Below, one piece after another: positions 13,201 to 25,521 of a stretch of DNA of 64,000 nucleotides. Position numbers and translations under genes: made by a program. A model generated the notes under the pieces. It had not been told where the DNA came from. It searched no databases and worked only from the letters and a program-made list of their open reading frames with translations. The number at the start of each line of letters is the position of its first letter. Position 1 is the stretch's first letter. The DNA is from Tetrahymena thermophila SB210 (lineage: Eukaryota; Ciliophora; Oligohymenophorea; Hymenostomatida; Tetrahymenidae), in NCBI RefSeq assembly GCF_000189635.1, contig NW_002476321.1:2547-66546 (forward strand). Direction: 5' to 3'.

Positions 13201-16200
13201 TAATATCCCTTTATTTTAAGTAATTTATGATCAAAGTAATTTAAATTAGATGCTTCTGTCTTATAGAATTTTATATTCCAGCACAGAAAATAAAGCTCAT
13301 TTAGAAGTATGTGTTGTGCCTACATGCTAAGTATTGTATAATACAATACGAATAAATGAACCTAATTTTATAGGTAAATTTCATTGAAAATAATTTTTAT
13401 AGCTATTTAAACTTGTAAATTTATAATAGTGATAAGACATGAAAATTAAGCTGAAAATTGGAGAATCAATATCCCATATACATAAATATTAGTTATAATT
13501 AATTATTAGAAAAAATTGTTATAATTTGCTTCAACTTATCCTTCTGGCTTAGATTTTTCAAAAATAACAGCTTATTCTAATTTATCAAGCAAATCTGAAA
13601 ATGAAGAAGTTTTATACTTTTTAAATAACATTAAAATATTTTCAGGAGGATATTTATATATGGATTACTCTGATAATAATGATTGTTTTCTTTTTGTTAA
13701 TAGAACTAACTTTGGATGTTTAGTTCCTAAGCTAGGTTATGCCTTATAAGATAATCAAATAATCCCATCTACATCTTGCACACTCTAGCCTTTATCTAAT
13801 TCAAATACTTAATTTTACTATAATCCTTTAACTTTTAAATGTGAAGATTCCTTTAACTACTTTGAGAATTGCATAAATATAGACTACTCTAATATAAATA
13901 GCTGTAATAAATGCATAGATCCTAATATGATTATAATTAATGGAAATTGTAAATGTTAGTCAGGGATGTTTTGGAACACTAAGCAAAGAAAGTGTTAAAG
14001 TAATAAAAATATATTTTTATTTTTTAAATAACAATTTTTCGTTTAAAAGTTTGCTCTTAAATGTGTCTTGAATGCTAAGATACTAATACAAACTGTACAA
14101 TTTGTAGAAATATATAAGGCACACCACCACTTTGCTAGTGTCCTTAACTTAATTAATATCTGGATTCAAAATTTTAATGTTAATGTAAAATCCTGTTTAA
14201 TTTATTTATTTTAAACAAAAACATACAATTTTTTTTATTAAAAGATAAAGATAAATTCAAGAAATTATTTAATTTGATTATCAAATTTATTGATTATTTT
14301 GAATAATTATTTGAGCAATATTTATAAAATAACTCTAATCCTTTTGCTTCTATTAATTATTTTACTTATCAACATTTTTAACATTTTTGTTTATTTTTAT
14401 TTTATTTTAACTAATCTAATTTTTATTTTTATTTTAAATTAAAAATGTAATTAAAAGAATGTCAAGCAAAATGCTCCTCTTGTTAATATAGTTCAGATAA
14501 CTGTTTAGTATGCTCAGTAAATAGATTGCTTAAGACTTAATGCTAATGTGATTTAAAGTATTTCAAATTTTAAATTGATGTAAATCAACCATGCTAAGAG
14601 ATAGACTGTGCTTTTTAGTGTATAGGATGTACCTATTTTGAAGAAAATTGTAAATTGTGTAGAGGTAATAGAATAAATGCACCAATTTGTAATTGCCCAG
14701 AAAATTACTATGAAGAAAATCCTAGAAAAGAAAATTGCTTGTCTTGCCCATCTCATACTTATTATGATTAAAAACAAAACCAATGTTTATAATGTGATGA
14801 AAGTTGCTTAGAATGTAGAGGAGGTACGTAAACTGATTGCAAAAAATGTGCTTTTGGGTTAATATTAACTTCAAACAATGAATGTAAATGCCCATAAGGA
14901 TAAAGTCCTTCAAAAAATAAAAATTAGTAAATAATTTGTTATAGCTACTTCAATTTAGAATTTGGAATTTCCCTTAAAAGAATTTTTTACTTAATAGAAA
15001 TAAAATTTGAATAATAAATTGAAGGAATAATAGATAATGCTATTTTTGTTAATAATATAAATATCATTTTATCTGAGGTTCCTGTGGAGCTGTATTCATA
15101 TACCTTTTACAGCTTTGACCCTCTGAAATCAATCTTGAAGATTTAATTGATAGTTAATAAAAGCTTTTAAGCTATTTATGGATATTTAATATTTAAAACA
15201 AATAAACCTTTTAAAAATGATTCTAATAAAGCTATATTGAATCCTATTTATACTAAATAACCTTTATTTTTTGAAATTGGGCCTTATTTATTTATTTTGG
15301 ATGAAACAAATAAACAAGCGGTTATTAAAATGGGGGATAGCATTGATCAAATTGAAGGAGGAGATTAGAATTTATTAGATTTTGCAAGAAATATATAGTT
15401 TCTTTTCTATTTATTAAATTCACTCTAGCCTATTGCAATGTTTTTGTTAGTTAATGCTAAGCTTCCTTAAAATTTTTATACATTTCTTTAGCTTTTTTCA
15501 ACATTTATTTTTAAGAGAGTACCTGATTATTAAGTAAAAGAACAAGTTTATAATTTTACACTGCTTGGGAATTAAATTTCCAAATAAGATTATATCGGGC
15601 CAGGAAATTAAGTATTTATTTAACTTGCATTTAGTGATGCTCTATTAGTGAATACTATTTTTATTTTGGCAAAATATGTTCTTTTATTTCTTACATACAT
15701 GATATTAAAAATGGTATAAACTTTCTATTTTTAAGAAAAATATAATTATTTCTATTACAAACCAGAAGTTACTGCTGAAAAAGTTTAAATTATTTAAAAT
15801 AAACCAATAATATAGCTAATGAAGTAACCTCATTCAAATAAAGTTATGCAAGAGCTGAAACCAGAATATATACCCGAATCTTTAAATAAAAATGCATAAA
15901 TTAAAAAATAACAACTCTTTAAAGCAGAGTAGTTCCTAATATATAGGATGCTTCAAGAAAATGAAATTAACTTGCTTATGGTAGTTTTTTGTGTTAGTAT
16001 ATAATTCAACAAAACAGACTAAAGCATTTGGCTAAGCAGATGGAGTTTCTACTTAGCTTTGATTTATTTAGCTATATATATCACATTTTTTATAAATTAT
16101 GTGAGAATACTTAATGGAAAAGACGAGTATTTAATAAAATTATTTACAAAAGAATATGATGAAAGGTTAACTTAAAAAAGAAATGACTATGTCTTCATTA

Positions 16201-16838
16201 GAAAAAATTACCATGCATTAGGAATGCTTAAGAAAGTTATATTAGTTGTTTCTATTTATTTTTTAGTAAATTTTCCTATGATTATAAGCATTTTAGGAAT
16301 AACTTTAAACTCATTCTCATTAATTTTTAGTCTGAAAGTTATGCCCTTTAAAAAAATGTACCATAATATCATAAAAATCATAGGAGATTCAATCCTTATA
16401 ACTTTATGGTGCTTGATGATATATTTTATTAGATTCGAATTAGATCATAAGAGATAGATCGAAATTCCCCAAGATGAGGTAGACAGATTTATCTTTGTTG
16501 GAAATGTGGCATCAATAGTTGTATTTATTTTAAATATACTTTATCTTACTTAGTTTATATATGATAATATCATATATTAGATATGGTCTTTTTTTAATAA
16601 AAGAAAGATTTGCATATCTAAGAAAAATTAGCAATAGTAACGCTCCTTGAAAAAGTAACCATAAAAATAATAAAAGGAAGCTTAAAATAAAGTTTCTTTA
16701 CCTTAAATCTAACTAATTGATGATAAAAAATATCAAATTTAAATTAAAAATGTTTCTCCCATTCACATTAATAAACAAGTTTCATCTACAAAATCAAAAA
16801 AATAGTCTAGAAACCTCGATTAATTAGTACTCCTTTGA
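10286..16838 (+). CDS. large cysteine-rich, multi-span surface protein, 8 exons (third, diverged paralog)
   Basis: The protein has 1925 residues. Seven introns (10895-10959, 11610-11663, 12005-12086, 12714-12908, 13374-13429, 14000-14049, 14185-14457) leave an exact multiple of three. A signal peptide (MKVFIKYLIISTLSFVSY) leads into LamG/ConA-like beta-rich segments and C-x2-C-rich blocks (about 11700-12000, 13830-14160, 14460-14930). About eight membrane spans follow, then a basic, Gln-rich cytosolic tail. The motif ENEINLLM...WLSRW is shared with the two upstream paralogs, but overall divergence is much greater, so this is an older duplicate. The N-terminal introns sit at matching positions in the second and third genes, which supports common descent. 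The function is unknown; a surface sensor or adhesin is inference. Confidence 0.85.
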
Positions 16839-17143
16839 AAAGTAATTTAAAATAACTAATTTAAATATTATTGTAACCATTTATGTTTAGTAATTAAGAT
16901 GAGATTTTTATTCTTAGATTAATAAAATGAGGAAATTTTAATTATTTTTTTATTTTGATGAGCATTAATGTACTGCTATAAAATAAAATACATAAATATT
17001 TTAAATAAATATAATATTTGATTAAGTAACTCAAACTCAAAACAATCCTTTTTATTCTTTGCATAACAATAATTTCTAAAAATCTTTTTTTAAAGTTGAT
17101 CTTTAATTTCTAAAATATGTTTCATCAATTAGTTGAGTATTTC
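16839..17143. other. convergent intergenic spacer
   Basis: A 305-bp AT-rich gap between two convergent genes. I see nothing specific in it; it must hold both polyadenylation regions. Confidence 0.55.
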
Positions 17144-20100
17144 TCAAAACATAGAGTATTTAGAGTGATCTTTATAGCTACAAATATTAACAGGATAAGC
17201 ACTAAACGTCTAGTTGTTAAGATGCTAAATTTAAACATTAGAATCTTGCTTAATTATACTATCATCTTTACTTTCCTATACTTTTTCTATTTTATCAGTA
17301 TCAGGTTATTCATAATTTAAATTTGTGACATTATTCATTGATTTAACTTAAGTTCTATTTGTTATCTCATAATTGCTCATTCTAAGAGCACTTAAATCTG
17401 AGAAATTTTCTTTGTTGATTTGCTAGTATGAATTGTAAATGCTTTGGGTGAGTTGCACATTAGGAGAAAGCTGTATCTCTGGTGAAGCAAAATAACTCTT
17501 TCTTTTTTATACTTAAATTTCTCTATATTAATTAAAGAGTTCTAAAATTTCATCTGGGTTTTTACTTTGATTAATAACCGAGCCAGAGCGAGTTATATTT
17601 CTTTAAAATTATATTTGCAATTCCATTTTGTTTAAAAACTTTTTTTTATTTTCGTTCTAAGGTTTATTCTTCTCATTTTACAAATTTTTTTCTATGTTTT
17701 TAATGTTATAATTTTAAATAACATTGTCAAAGTTATTTTTTGGATAATACAGTTTAAATTTGTACAAGTGTTCAAATTCATTTTAAATATACTAATCAGT
17801 ATAAGAGGTTTCTTCTTTTAAATTTTTTTATTTTAAAAGATACAGCGTTATTTAATTACTTGCTTTCTACTGTTTTTGAAATTCTAACTATTAATTTTAG
17901 GAATTATCTTGAATTTAACATTCTTCTTTTTTTTTGAATAAAGCAGTTACATTCATTATTTTTTTAACTTTACTAACCATTTTGTTTCGATTAGAAGGCT
18001 TATTTTTTAATTTTTACGATTTATTAAGTAAATTTATTTTGTTTTCAATACTATTTGTTGTTTAACTCTCTGTAAATTTAAAACTTGGCTCATCAATATC
18101 TTAAGTTATAATTTTTATTTGATTGTCTATTTATTATTAAACTAGTCTTTTAAAATACTTTGATGTAGAGAGCTGCTTGACTATTTTTTTAGGATTTATG
18201 TAATTATTATTTTCTTATTCAGTTTATTAATTTTAGGAAATTGTAGAGGTTGATGTTTTAGGTTCTAATTCAGCATAAATTTCTTTTTACTGAGTCGATT
18301 CAGATAAATTTTTTTCATCCTTATTTCCTTTTTCACTTTTTGAAAAAATTGAAAGATTATCACGATTTTTTCTGCTTTCAGTATATTAATATATTGATGA
18401 TTAAAATGAACTACCTTCATCTTCTTCATCAGAACACTCAGAATCAAATAAATCTTATAGAGCATTTACGAAATTATCATCAATATACTATTGTAATTCT
18501 TTATTTTTGTTTCGTTAATAACTACTCATTTCATTATTAATTAAATTAAAATTTTATAATGTTTTACGAAATTTTAAAGTATTTCTTTATTTAGGAGTCC
18601 TGCTAATTTATTTATGTGCTGAATCTTTTATCATAAATTTTATGTAATCCTGCTTTTTGTAAAAATTTGTTGAAGGACACTCTTTAAATGTGTGATCCGT
18701 TTATTTGCATTAATAGCAAGCTTCATTTAAAATATTAAAATTTCCTTCAAATTGTAAGGTATCTTTTATGAAGCAAAATTTTTCATAATCAAGAAAATGC
18801 TGTTTACACAAGAATAAAAAATCATCTCTTGTAATATATAGAAGTGTGCAAAATCCTATGCTTCTAACCCCACACAACCTCTAACTACCAGTAAAAAAGC
18901 CATATGAACCAAAGTATTCACCCTTATTAAGTATTTTTATAGGTTGGTTTGTGCTGCTTTTATTTAAAAACAATTCACATTTCCCTTATTCTATAAAGTA
19001 AAGTCCATTTTAATCACTATATTCACCTTCAGAAAAAATTATTTCATCAGGAGTTGAATTGAGTTCTTTGATTATATTCACTGTTTATTTTAGCAAATCC
19101 TAACTAAAATTTTAAGAAAGAATATTCACATCTTTCAGAACTAACTTATTTGCATCCACTTGTAACTATTGCTATAGTTATCTAGAAAGTGCATTAATCA
19201 GGTCATTTTACTATCTTTTTTCAATAGCCTTGCTTTCGTTCCAGTAATATCTTTAGCATAAAAAAGTATAATTTACTTACAATTTAAAATAAATTTTTAT
19301 TCATTTTAATTTTTTATAGTTTTATTAGGAAAAGTATTTAACTTATTTTTTTTCATACAAATTTTAATAAAAAATCTTTTTTTCTCCCTAAATAATTAGG
19401 AAAATAAGGTTGATGTTTGTTTAAATAAATACAGTGTCATTTGTTTGTTAATAGGCACCTTGGGAACAATAAATTTTCCTCTACATATAGAGGTTTTTGA
19501 AAGGCACCTAATATTTAAAGATACACAAAATATTCAAATTTAAATATAAGTTATTCTTTTAAACCAAAAATTTATTCCAACAGAGAGAGAATTAGAAAAA
19601 AGTGTTCAATCATAACTTATTGAACTGTTATAGTATTAATTTAATAAAAATAAATTTACTAGAGATATTATCTTATTTAGAATTAAAGTGATTATGATAT
19701 CTGCTTTTACTTCATGTAAGTATTCATTATAGCTATGTTTTCTCTTAAGCAGTCAGAATCTCTAAATAGAATCTCAAATATTCTACCTATTTGATTCAAA
19801 GAATATCCAAACATACCACAAGCTAATATCATAACTATAGAACAAAAAATAATTTCCTCATTGTTAATAGCGGTTATATCACCATAACCTATTGTATTCA
19901 TGGTTACTAAGGCAAAATAAATTGCCCTCACATAAACATCGCTCCTTTTAAAATAAAATAAAAAGAATTCATGATTAAATAAATTAATAATATATAATAT
20001 CATATACCATTCTGAATTTTAAAGATTATTTTTAATGATCCAACTTTGTTAATCATTTTATCTTCCTGTGAATATCCAACCACAAGCAAATAAATGAGAA

Positions 20101-20741
20101 AAGACAAATATTGTAAAGACTAGCTTTAGAAGCTTGATGACATTTCTAAGAGTGAAATTATGAAATAGAGAGTCTTCGATATAAATAAACTTTTTTTATA
20201 TAGACATTAGCTTCACAATTATAAGTAGAGATAGCTTTTAAAAACTTTCTGGAATGAACGTAAAAGATATTATTGCAATAACTCCTAAAAAATCGTATGT
20301 AAAATCAGAGGAAACATATTTTTTAATAATCATAATTCTGCTTTTGACAAACATTTCTCTTTAGAAGTATCCTGTATTGATTCTAACTATCAAATCAAAT
20401 ACAACTAAATACGATGATAAATAAATCATTAGGTCATTTACCCGAACATTTACGAAGGGCACAAGAGGATAAGCATAAATTAATATTAGAATTGCTATAA
20501 TCTATATGATTTCCCAAAATAAAAGTAGCCTACTGAAAGGATTAAATACAGGTAATTTTTTATAGTACTTTCTTAAAAATTATTTACAAGATAGCAAATA
20601 TTTTTATAATTTATCATGTAGACATTAACAAATCCTTTTGTCGTTTTTTTAGGTAGCATTTTTTAATAAATTTGTTTACTGCTGCTTGTAAGTCGAAAGA
20701 GCTGTACAATTAGTTTATGTTTATTTCAATTTAGATTCCAT
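17144..20741 (-). CDS. voltage-gated-like K+ channel with cyclic-nucleotide-binding domain
   Basis: The protein has 1041 residues. Introns 19945-20007 and 19251-19659 give an exact multiple of three. Six membrane spans precede the selectivity filter TIGYGD (about residues 262-267), so it is a potassium-selective channel of the EAG/CNG/HCN superfamily. The S4 region carries only a few spaced lysines. A C-linker beginning YYWNESKAIE leads into a CNBD (about 390-500) with the FSEGEYSDQNGLYF and GEYFGSYGFF strands. At about 517-530 there is a C-x2-C-x4-H-x4-C motif (CYQCKQTDHTFKEC). The remaining 500 residues are polar and Ser/Gln/Asn-rich, so probably disordered. Ciliates have very many such channels, which control membrane potential and ciliary beating. 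Cyclic-nucleotide gating is inferred from the domain. The start is the first ATG in frame. Confidence 0.88.
18677..18718 (-). other. zinc-knuckle-like CCHC motif inside the channel gene
   Basis: This segment encodes CYQCKQTDHTFKEC, with the exact retroviral-type zinc-knuckle spacing C-x2-C-x4-H-x4-C. It lies directly after the cyclic-nucleotide-binding domain. Metal binding is inferred from the spacing only. Confidence 0.6.
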
Positions 20742-22308
20742 TTATCTTATATTTATAGAATAATATAATTTATTTTAAATTATAGATTAAAAATATTAAG
20801 TTCTCCTTTTGGCTTTTGTTAAATTGATAATTAATTAATTTCTGACTAAACAAACACTAATTCTACAAAAAAATTAAATAGTATTGTGCAAATATTAAAA
20901 ATTTTATTTTTTTTAATGCTAAGAAAAGCAAATATTGAGTGATTTAAAAAGGACTAGCATTTAATTTTAAGAATTAATTACTTATTTTTTAAACAATCTG
21001 AAAAGTATTGATGTTAAGCAATAAATAGGATTCTAGCAAAAAATGATTTTAACATTCATATTTGTTGAAATAAAATAATAAAATATAATAAAATAAATAT
21101 ATTTTTCTAGTTGATTGCTAATGATTTAAAATACAAATTGACTTACATTACATATATTTATATTTTGAATTCGAATTCATTTTCTGTAAAATTTTTACAT
21201 TATAAAATATATATTTAAAAAAATAATTTTTTTTAATACTTTGCTTTTAAATAATTAAAAAGTTTGCAGAAATTCATTCAAGAAGTATTTAATTTATTAT
21301 TTATATTATTAATTTGAATGTAACTTGTATATTTATTAATTTATTTCAACTTATTATAGCAAAAAGTATATAAAGCTTTTAGTTTATGTATATAAAATAC
21401 TAAATATATCTTAATGAACAGAGAATTAACTTAAGTATCTTATTTCAACCATAAAATACTTATTAAATCTCTAAAAAAATTTTTTCCGAAAATTTTAAAC
21501 ATTTTATACACTTCTTGAAGTTATACTTTATATTTAAATCTACTTAAAAAATATTTTTGTAATAAATTAATATTCTATCATTTTTCGATTTTATAATAAA
21601 TAGTAATACTCATTAAATTTATACTACTTTGTGTATAATTGCTTAAAAATCAATTTATTTAACAAACATCTTTATAAACATTTATAATAAATAAAATGAA
21701 TATTCTCTAAATTTATATTTTTTAAAACTAAAAAATAGCACAGTAAATTCTCATATATTTTATCTAAGCAAAAAAAATATTTTAATATTTACTCAAGAAT
21801 AATAGCATAAAATAAATATAAGTTTGGTTGCAAATTTATAAATTAAGTTAAACAGAATAGATTGATGAATAGCAATAATAAATAACAAGTTTTTTAATAT
21901 AAATATTGAAGAAACATGAATAAATATCACTTGTTTTATTAAGTAAGTATTTAGATCAGTCTTTGAGATTAGCCTGTTCCTTACCTATTTTGTTATTTAT
22001 GCATTTCTAAAATTTTTAGGAAAAATCAAAATTTTAATAATTTTTGAGTCATTAATTTGATTGACAACAAAATCAATAAATAAGGTAATATAAGGTTAAA
22101 GTAGTTGAAAAAAATAAAGTTTTGTCTTTCTCCAACAATTTTAAGAAAAAAAATAAAGTAGTCTAAATAAACAAATATCTGAAAGCTTACTTTTGAGCTA
22201 AAAAAATAGTGATTCCAATTTTACTATTAAAATAATTTCAATAGCCTAAATTTCATCTTTTAATAGAAAATAATACACTGAATTGAGTTTAGTTAAGCAT
22301 TATTTGAA
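20742..22308. other. divergent intergenic region
   Basis: AT-rich region of about 1.57 kb between the channel gene (minus) and the seven-helix receptor gene (plus). Both promoters must lie here. I see no coding frame and no recognisable motif beyond A/T runs. Confidence 0.55.
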
Positions 22309-23533
22309 ATGAGCATCCTTCCTCAAGTAGGATTAGCTGTATCTGGAATGCTTTCAATTATTTCTACAGCTTGTCTCATTTTAATTTATACCTTCAAAAA
22401 AAGCAGCAGGACATATGCCTTTAAGCTAGTTCTTCCACTCTTTATTTTTGATTTAATTTGGAGCCTTAATATTGTTATTCCTGTGTTTTATAATCTTGCT
22501 GACCCTGATGCGATAATTAATATGCCACTATGTAGGATACAAGCTACTATTAAACTTTTTACTATGTTAGGATCATTCTTTACCACAGTTACTATTTCTT
22601 GGTCCCTATATTCTTTTATTATTCACCGCAAACCAATAAAATCAAAGAATCCCCATTTATACTTTTCGAAATACACTGTAGTCCTGCCACTCTTTTTCTC
22701 TATTGTGTAAAAACCATTTCATTATTAAATTAACATAACCTTTAAAATTTAAATACTTAATACTATCTTATTTGATATGATTTTTAAGATAAATCATACA
22801 AATTAACTATCCAAAGTATTGTATAATAAACAGTCTTGAAATATTAATTTTCTTTGTTAAATTACAAAAATTAAAGGTAAATATTTAAGTAATTAACTAT
22901 TTTAAATATATAAATAGACCTCTAGCTTTGGATAGATACAATAGGTTATAACCTATAGAAAATGTTATGTGTTTTTTATCACTATCAGAAGAAGATGGTT
23001 CTACAGATTATTTAGGAATTTTATTAAGAGTTTTTTTATATTATACACCATTTGTAATAGTTTTGATTTTCGATATGTTCTCTGTCATTAGAATATATTC
23101 ATTCTTCCATAAAAATAAAATTGAAACAAGCGATAAAAGAGATATAAGAAATTTAATGCTCTATCCAATCGTCTTGTTCCTATCTTGGATTTGGATTATA
23201 ATAGAACGTGTAACAGAAGTAATTAAAAATGAAGATGTTGAATGGCTCAATAATATAGATTTATCATTTGCTACTCTAAATGGATGTTTAAATGCTTTAG
23301 TTTATGGTTACATTTCTCTAGATCCCTTTTAGCATTTGCGTAGAAAAGATAAAAGCGATGAATCTAGCTTAGATAGCTCATAATTAGTGAGTGAAGAAAG
23401 AGATACGACGAAATGCCACTATAATAAAAATAATGAAAATAATCATGATGGATATGAATATAAATGTAATACAAAGTAATCAGAAGATTTTTCATTAACC
23501 TTTCATGTCAATCCTTAAGAAGAAAGCGATTGA
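22309..23533 (+). CDS. cAMP-receptor-like G-protein-coupled receptor, 2 exons
   Basis: The protein has 337 residues after removal of one intron (22707-22917), an exact multiple of three. There are seven hydrophobic helices. The first begins right after the start, and helices 1-2 read like the Dictyostelium cAR/secretin-like class (LIYTFKKSSRTYAFKL, then a helix with FIFDLIWSLN). A cysteine after helix 2 (MPLCRIQA) and one in the second extracellular loop (ENVMCFLS) could form the usual disulphide. Helices 6-7 contain LFLSWIWIIIERV and LNGCLNALVYGYI. The C-terminal tail of about 65 residues is rich in Ser, Glu and Asp, typical of a regulated cytosolic tail. The ligand is unknown; cAMP is not implied by the fold. 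Confidence 0.8.
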
Positions 23534-24646
23534 AATAAAAATATTGTCTCAAAAAAGTAGATAAATTTACTTTCAAGATGTTGTAATAAAATAAAATAGT
23601 AACTAAAATTTATTTAATAAAACTCCAAATTATAAATTGACTATAGATAATAACTTCTATAAATCTATTTAGAGTCATAACTAAGCTTTTTACTAATTGA
23701 TAAAAAATATGAATTACCATCCTAATAAAATAAAATAATACTCAAATAAAGGATTAAATTCTCACACTTTTTATAAAAGGTTACATATAATTTGTGAACT
23801 ATTTAATACAAACAAATAAATATAAAAGATTATTTAATGAAAAGCTAATTGCGTGAGCTTATAAAAGGCGTTTATAATATATATTAAATCTATTAATGCA
23901 ATATAATTATTTTAATTAATTATGTTTTACCTCTATTTTTTAAAAATAGAATTTATTATTGTAAATATTTTTAAAATTTGAATTGAGATTTTCTTATCTT
24001 TAATAATGTAAGCTCGTAGAGTATTAATTATATTTCAAATATTATTAAATTGATGATATAAGTGTTACTTTTCTTCGTATTCGATTAATAAATAGCTGAT
24101 TTCTAATTAATGTTAACTCGTAAATCATCTTTTTATTCTTGTGGTCGAGAAATATCCTTATTACTTCAAAAATTTTCTAATCAGTCTGCGGTCAATTTAC
24201 ATTTGATATATTTTTTATTTTCTTTTCATTAAACTATGCAAATGATTTTTATCAAAAAAATATAAATGATATTATTCTATTTTAATTATATAAATATAAC
24301 AATAAAAATTGCTTCTTTTGACATGTAACTGCAAAAGAGATAATAAATTATTAAAAAATACTTTGTTAAAATCAAATAATAAATTATTTAAGAATAATTT
24401 AATTTTTTTCTACACATGTAAAAAATGCTCTTATTTTATATCAAAGATTTTTAGGTATTATTAATTTTGAATTTTTTAAATATTTTTATAATATTTTTTC
24501 TTTCCATTAATTTCTAAATTAATTTATTTAATTTTAAGGATATTTTAATATGAAATTTATAATATTTCAAATATATTAATATTTTTTTAATCTTTTTTTA
24601 AATATTTAAAACGAATCTAAATATTTAAAATAAAACTAGTTCATTT

Positions 24647-24677
<31 letters not shown>

Positions 24678-25521
24678 TTTTGTAATCCAACTTAAAACTA
24701 AACAATAAGATTAATGGAAAATAAAAATGGGGATTTCTAGAACAAACAAAAACAAATATTTATTTTAAAAATGTGTTGTTTTAAGACATATTTTTTTGTT
24801 TTAAATTACATAGTTTATATAAGTTAAACTTAAAATCATTAAAGATAAATATTCATAATATAATAAAAGTTAAATGATAAATAAAAGTTAATGAAGTTTA
24901 TTAAAAACAATATTTTTAAAGTATTGAGCTCGCTCGTTGTTGGACCAATTAGTATCATATTTATTAAAAACTAACTTTGAAAGATCTTCGCTAATAAACA
25001 TTTTTGAAAAAGGGATCTAAAAAGTATTAATTTTCTTGTATTATAAAAAAAATTTACTATTACTTTTTTTTGAAAAGTAATTCTGTTAAAATCTTTATAC
25101 TTTTCAGAAAATAATACATTATTTAATCTATTTTTCTATATTAAAAGTGCGCTTAAAATAAATATGAATAAACATAAAAAATAGGAAATATGAATAGATC
25201 AAAACAATATTGCACTAATAAAAAATAAAATGTTTTTCAAATATTTTAAATGTGTATACGATTTGGTAAATAGTATTTTATTTTTATAATTGTTCACTCG
25301 GATTATAATGAATGTACTAATCTTTTCATTAAGTTCTTAAAAATCCTTTTTTCTATATTCAAATATTCTATAAATTTCTTATCAGGTTTTTACAAAAAAA
25401 TGAACTACCTATTCTGTTCAAAAATTTAAAAATTCTTCATTATAAATATAATCTTTTTTAAAAAACAAATTAGACAAAATAAACATAAAAAGAAAGAAAT
25501 ATTGATACAATTTTCTAAAAA
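23534..25521. other. long intergenic region
   Basis: About 2 kb of mostly A/T-rich DNA. It holds a (TTTA)n tract near 24643-24681 and two short stretches with somewhat more G/C (about 24110-24205 and 24925-24960). No convincing gene was found in it. Confidence 0.5.
24643..24681. repeat. (TTTA)n tetranucleotide microsatellite
   Basis: About nine uninterrupted copies of the tetranucleotide TTTA lie in an intergenic region. This is a simple-sequence repeat, probably length-variable. Confidence 0.85.

Noticed and set aside
16224-16457. Separate small membrane protein
   Set aside because: It is simply the membrane module of the third large surface protein as seen between two TAG/TAA codons; it is in frame with that gene.
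22967-23332. Separate membrane protein distinct from the one at 22309-22710
   Set aside because: Both are exons of one seven-helix receptor; removing the 211-nt intron joins them in frame.
24643-24681. Telomere-like or centromere-like repeat
   Set aside because: The unit is TTTA, not the ciliate telomeric GGGGTT, and it is internal; it is an ordinary microsatellite.
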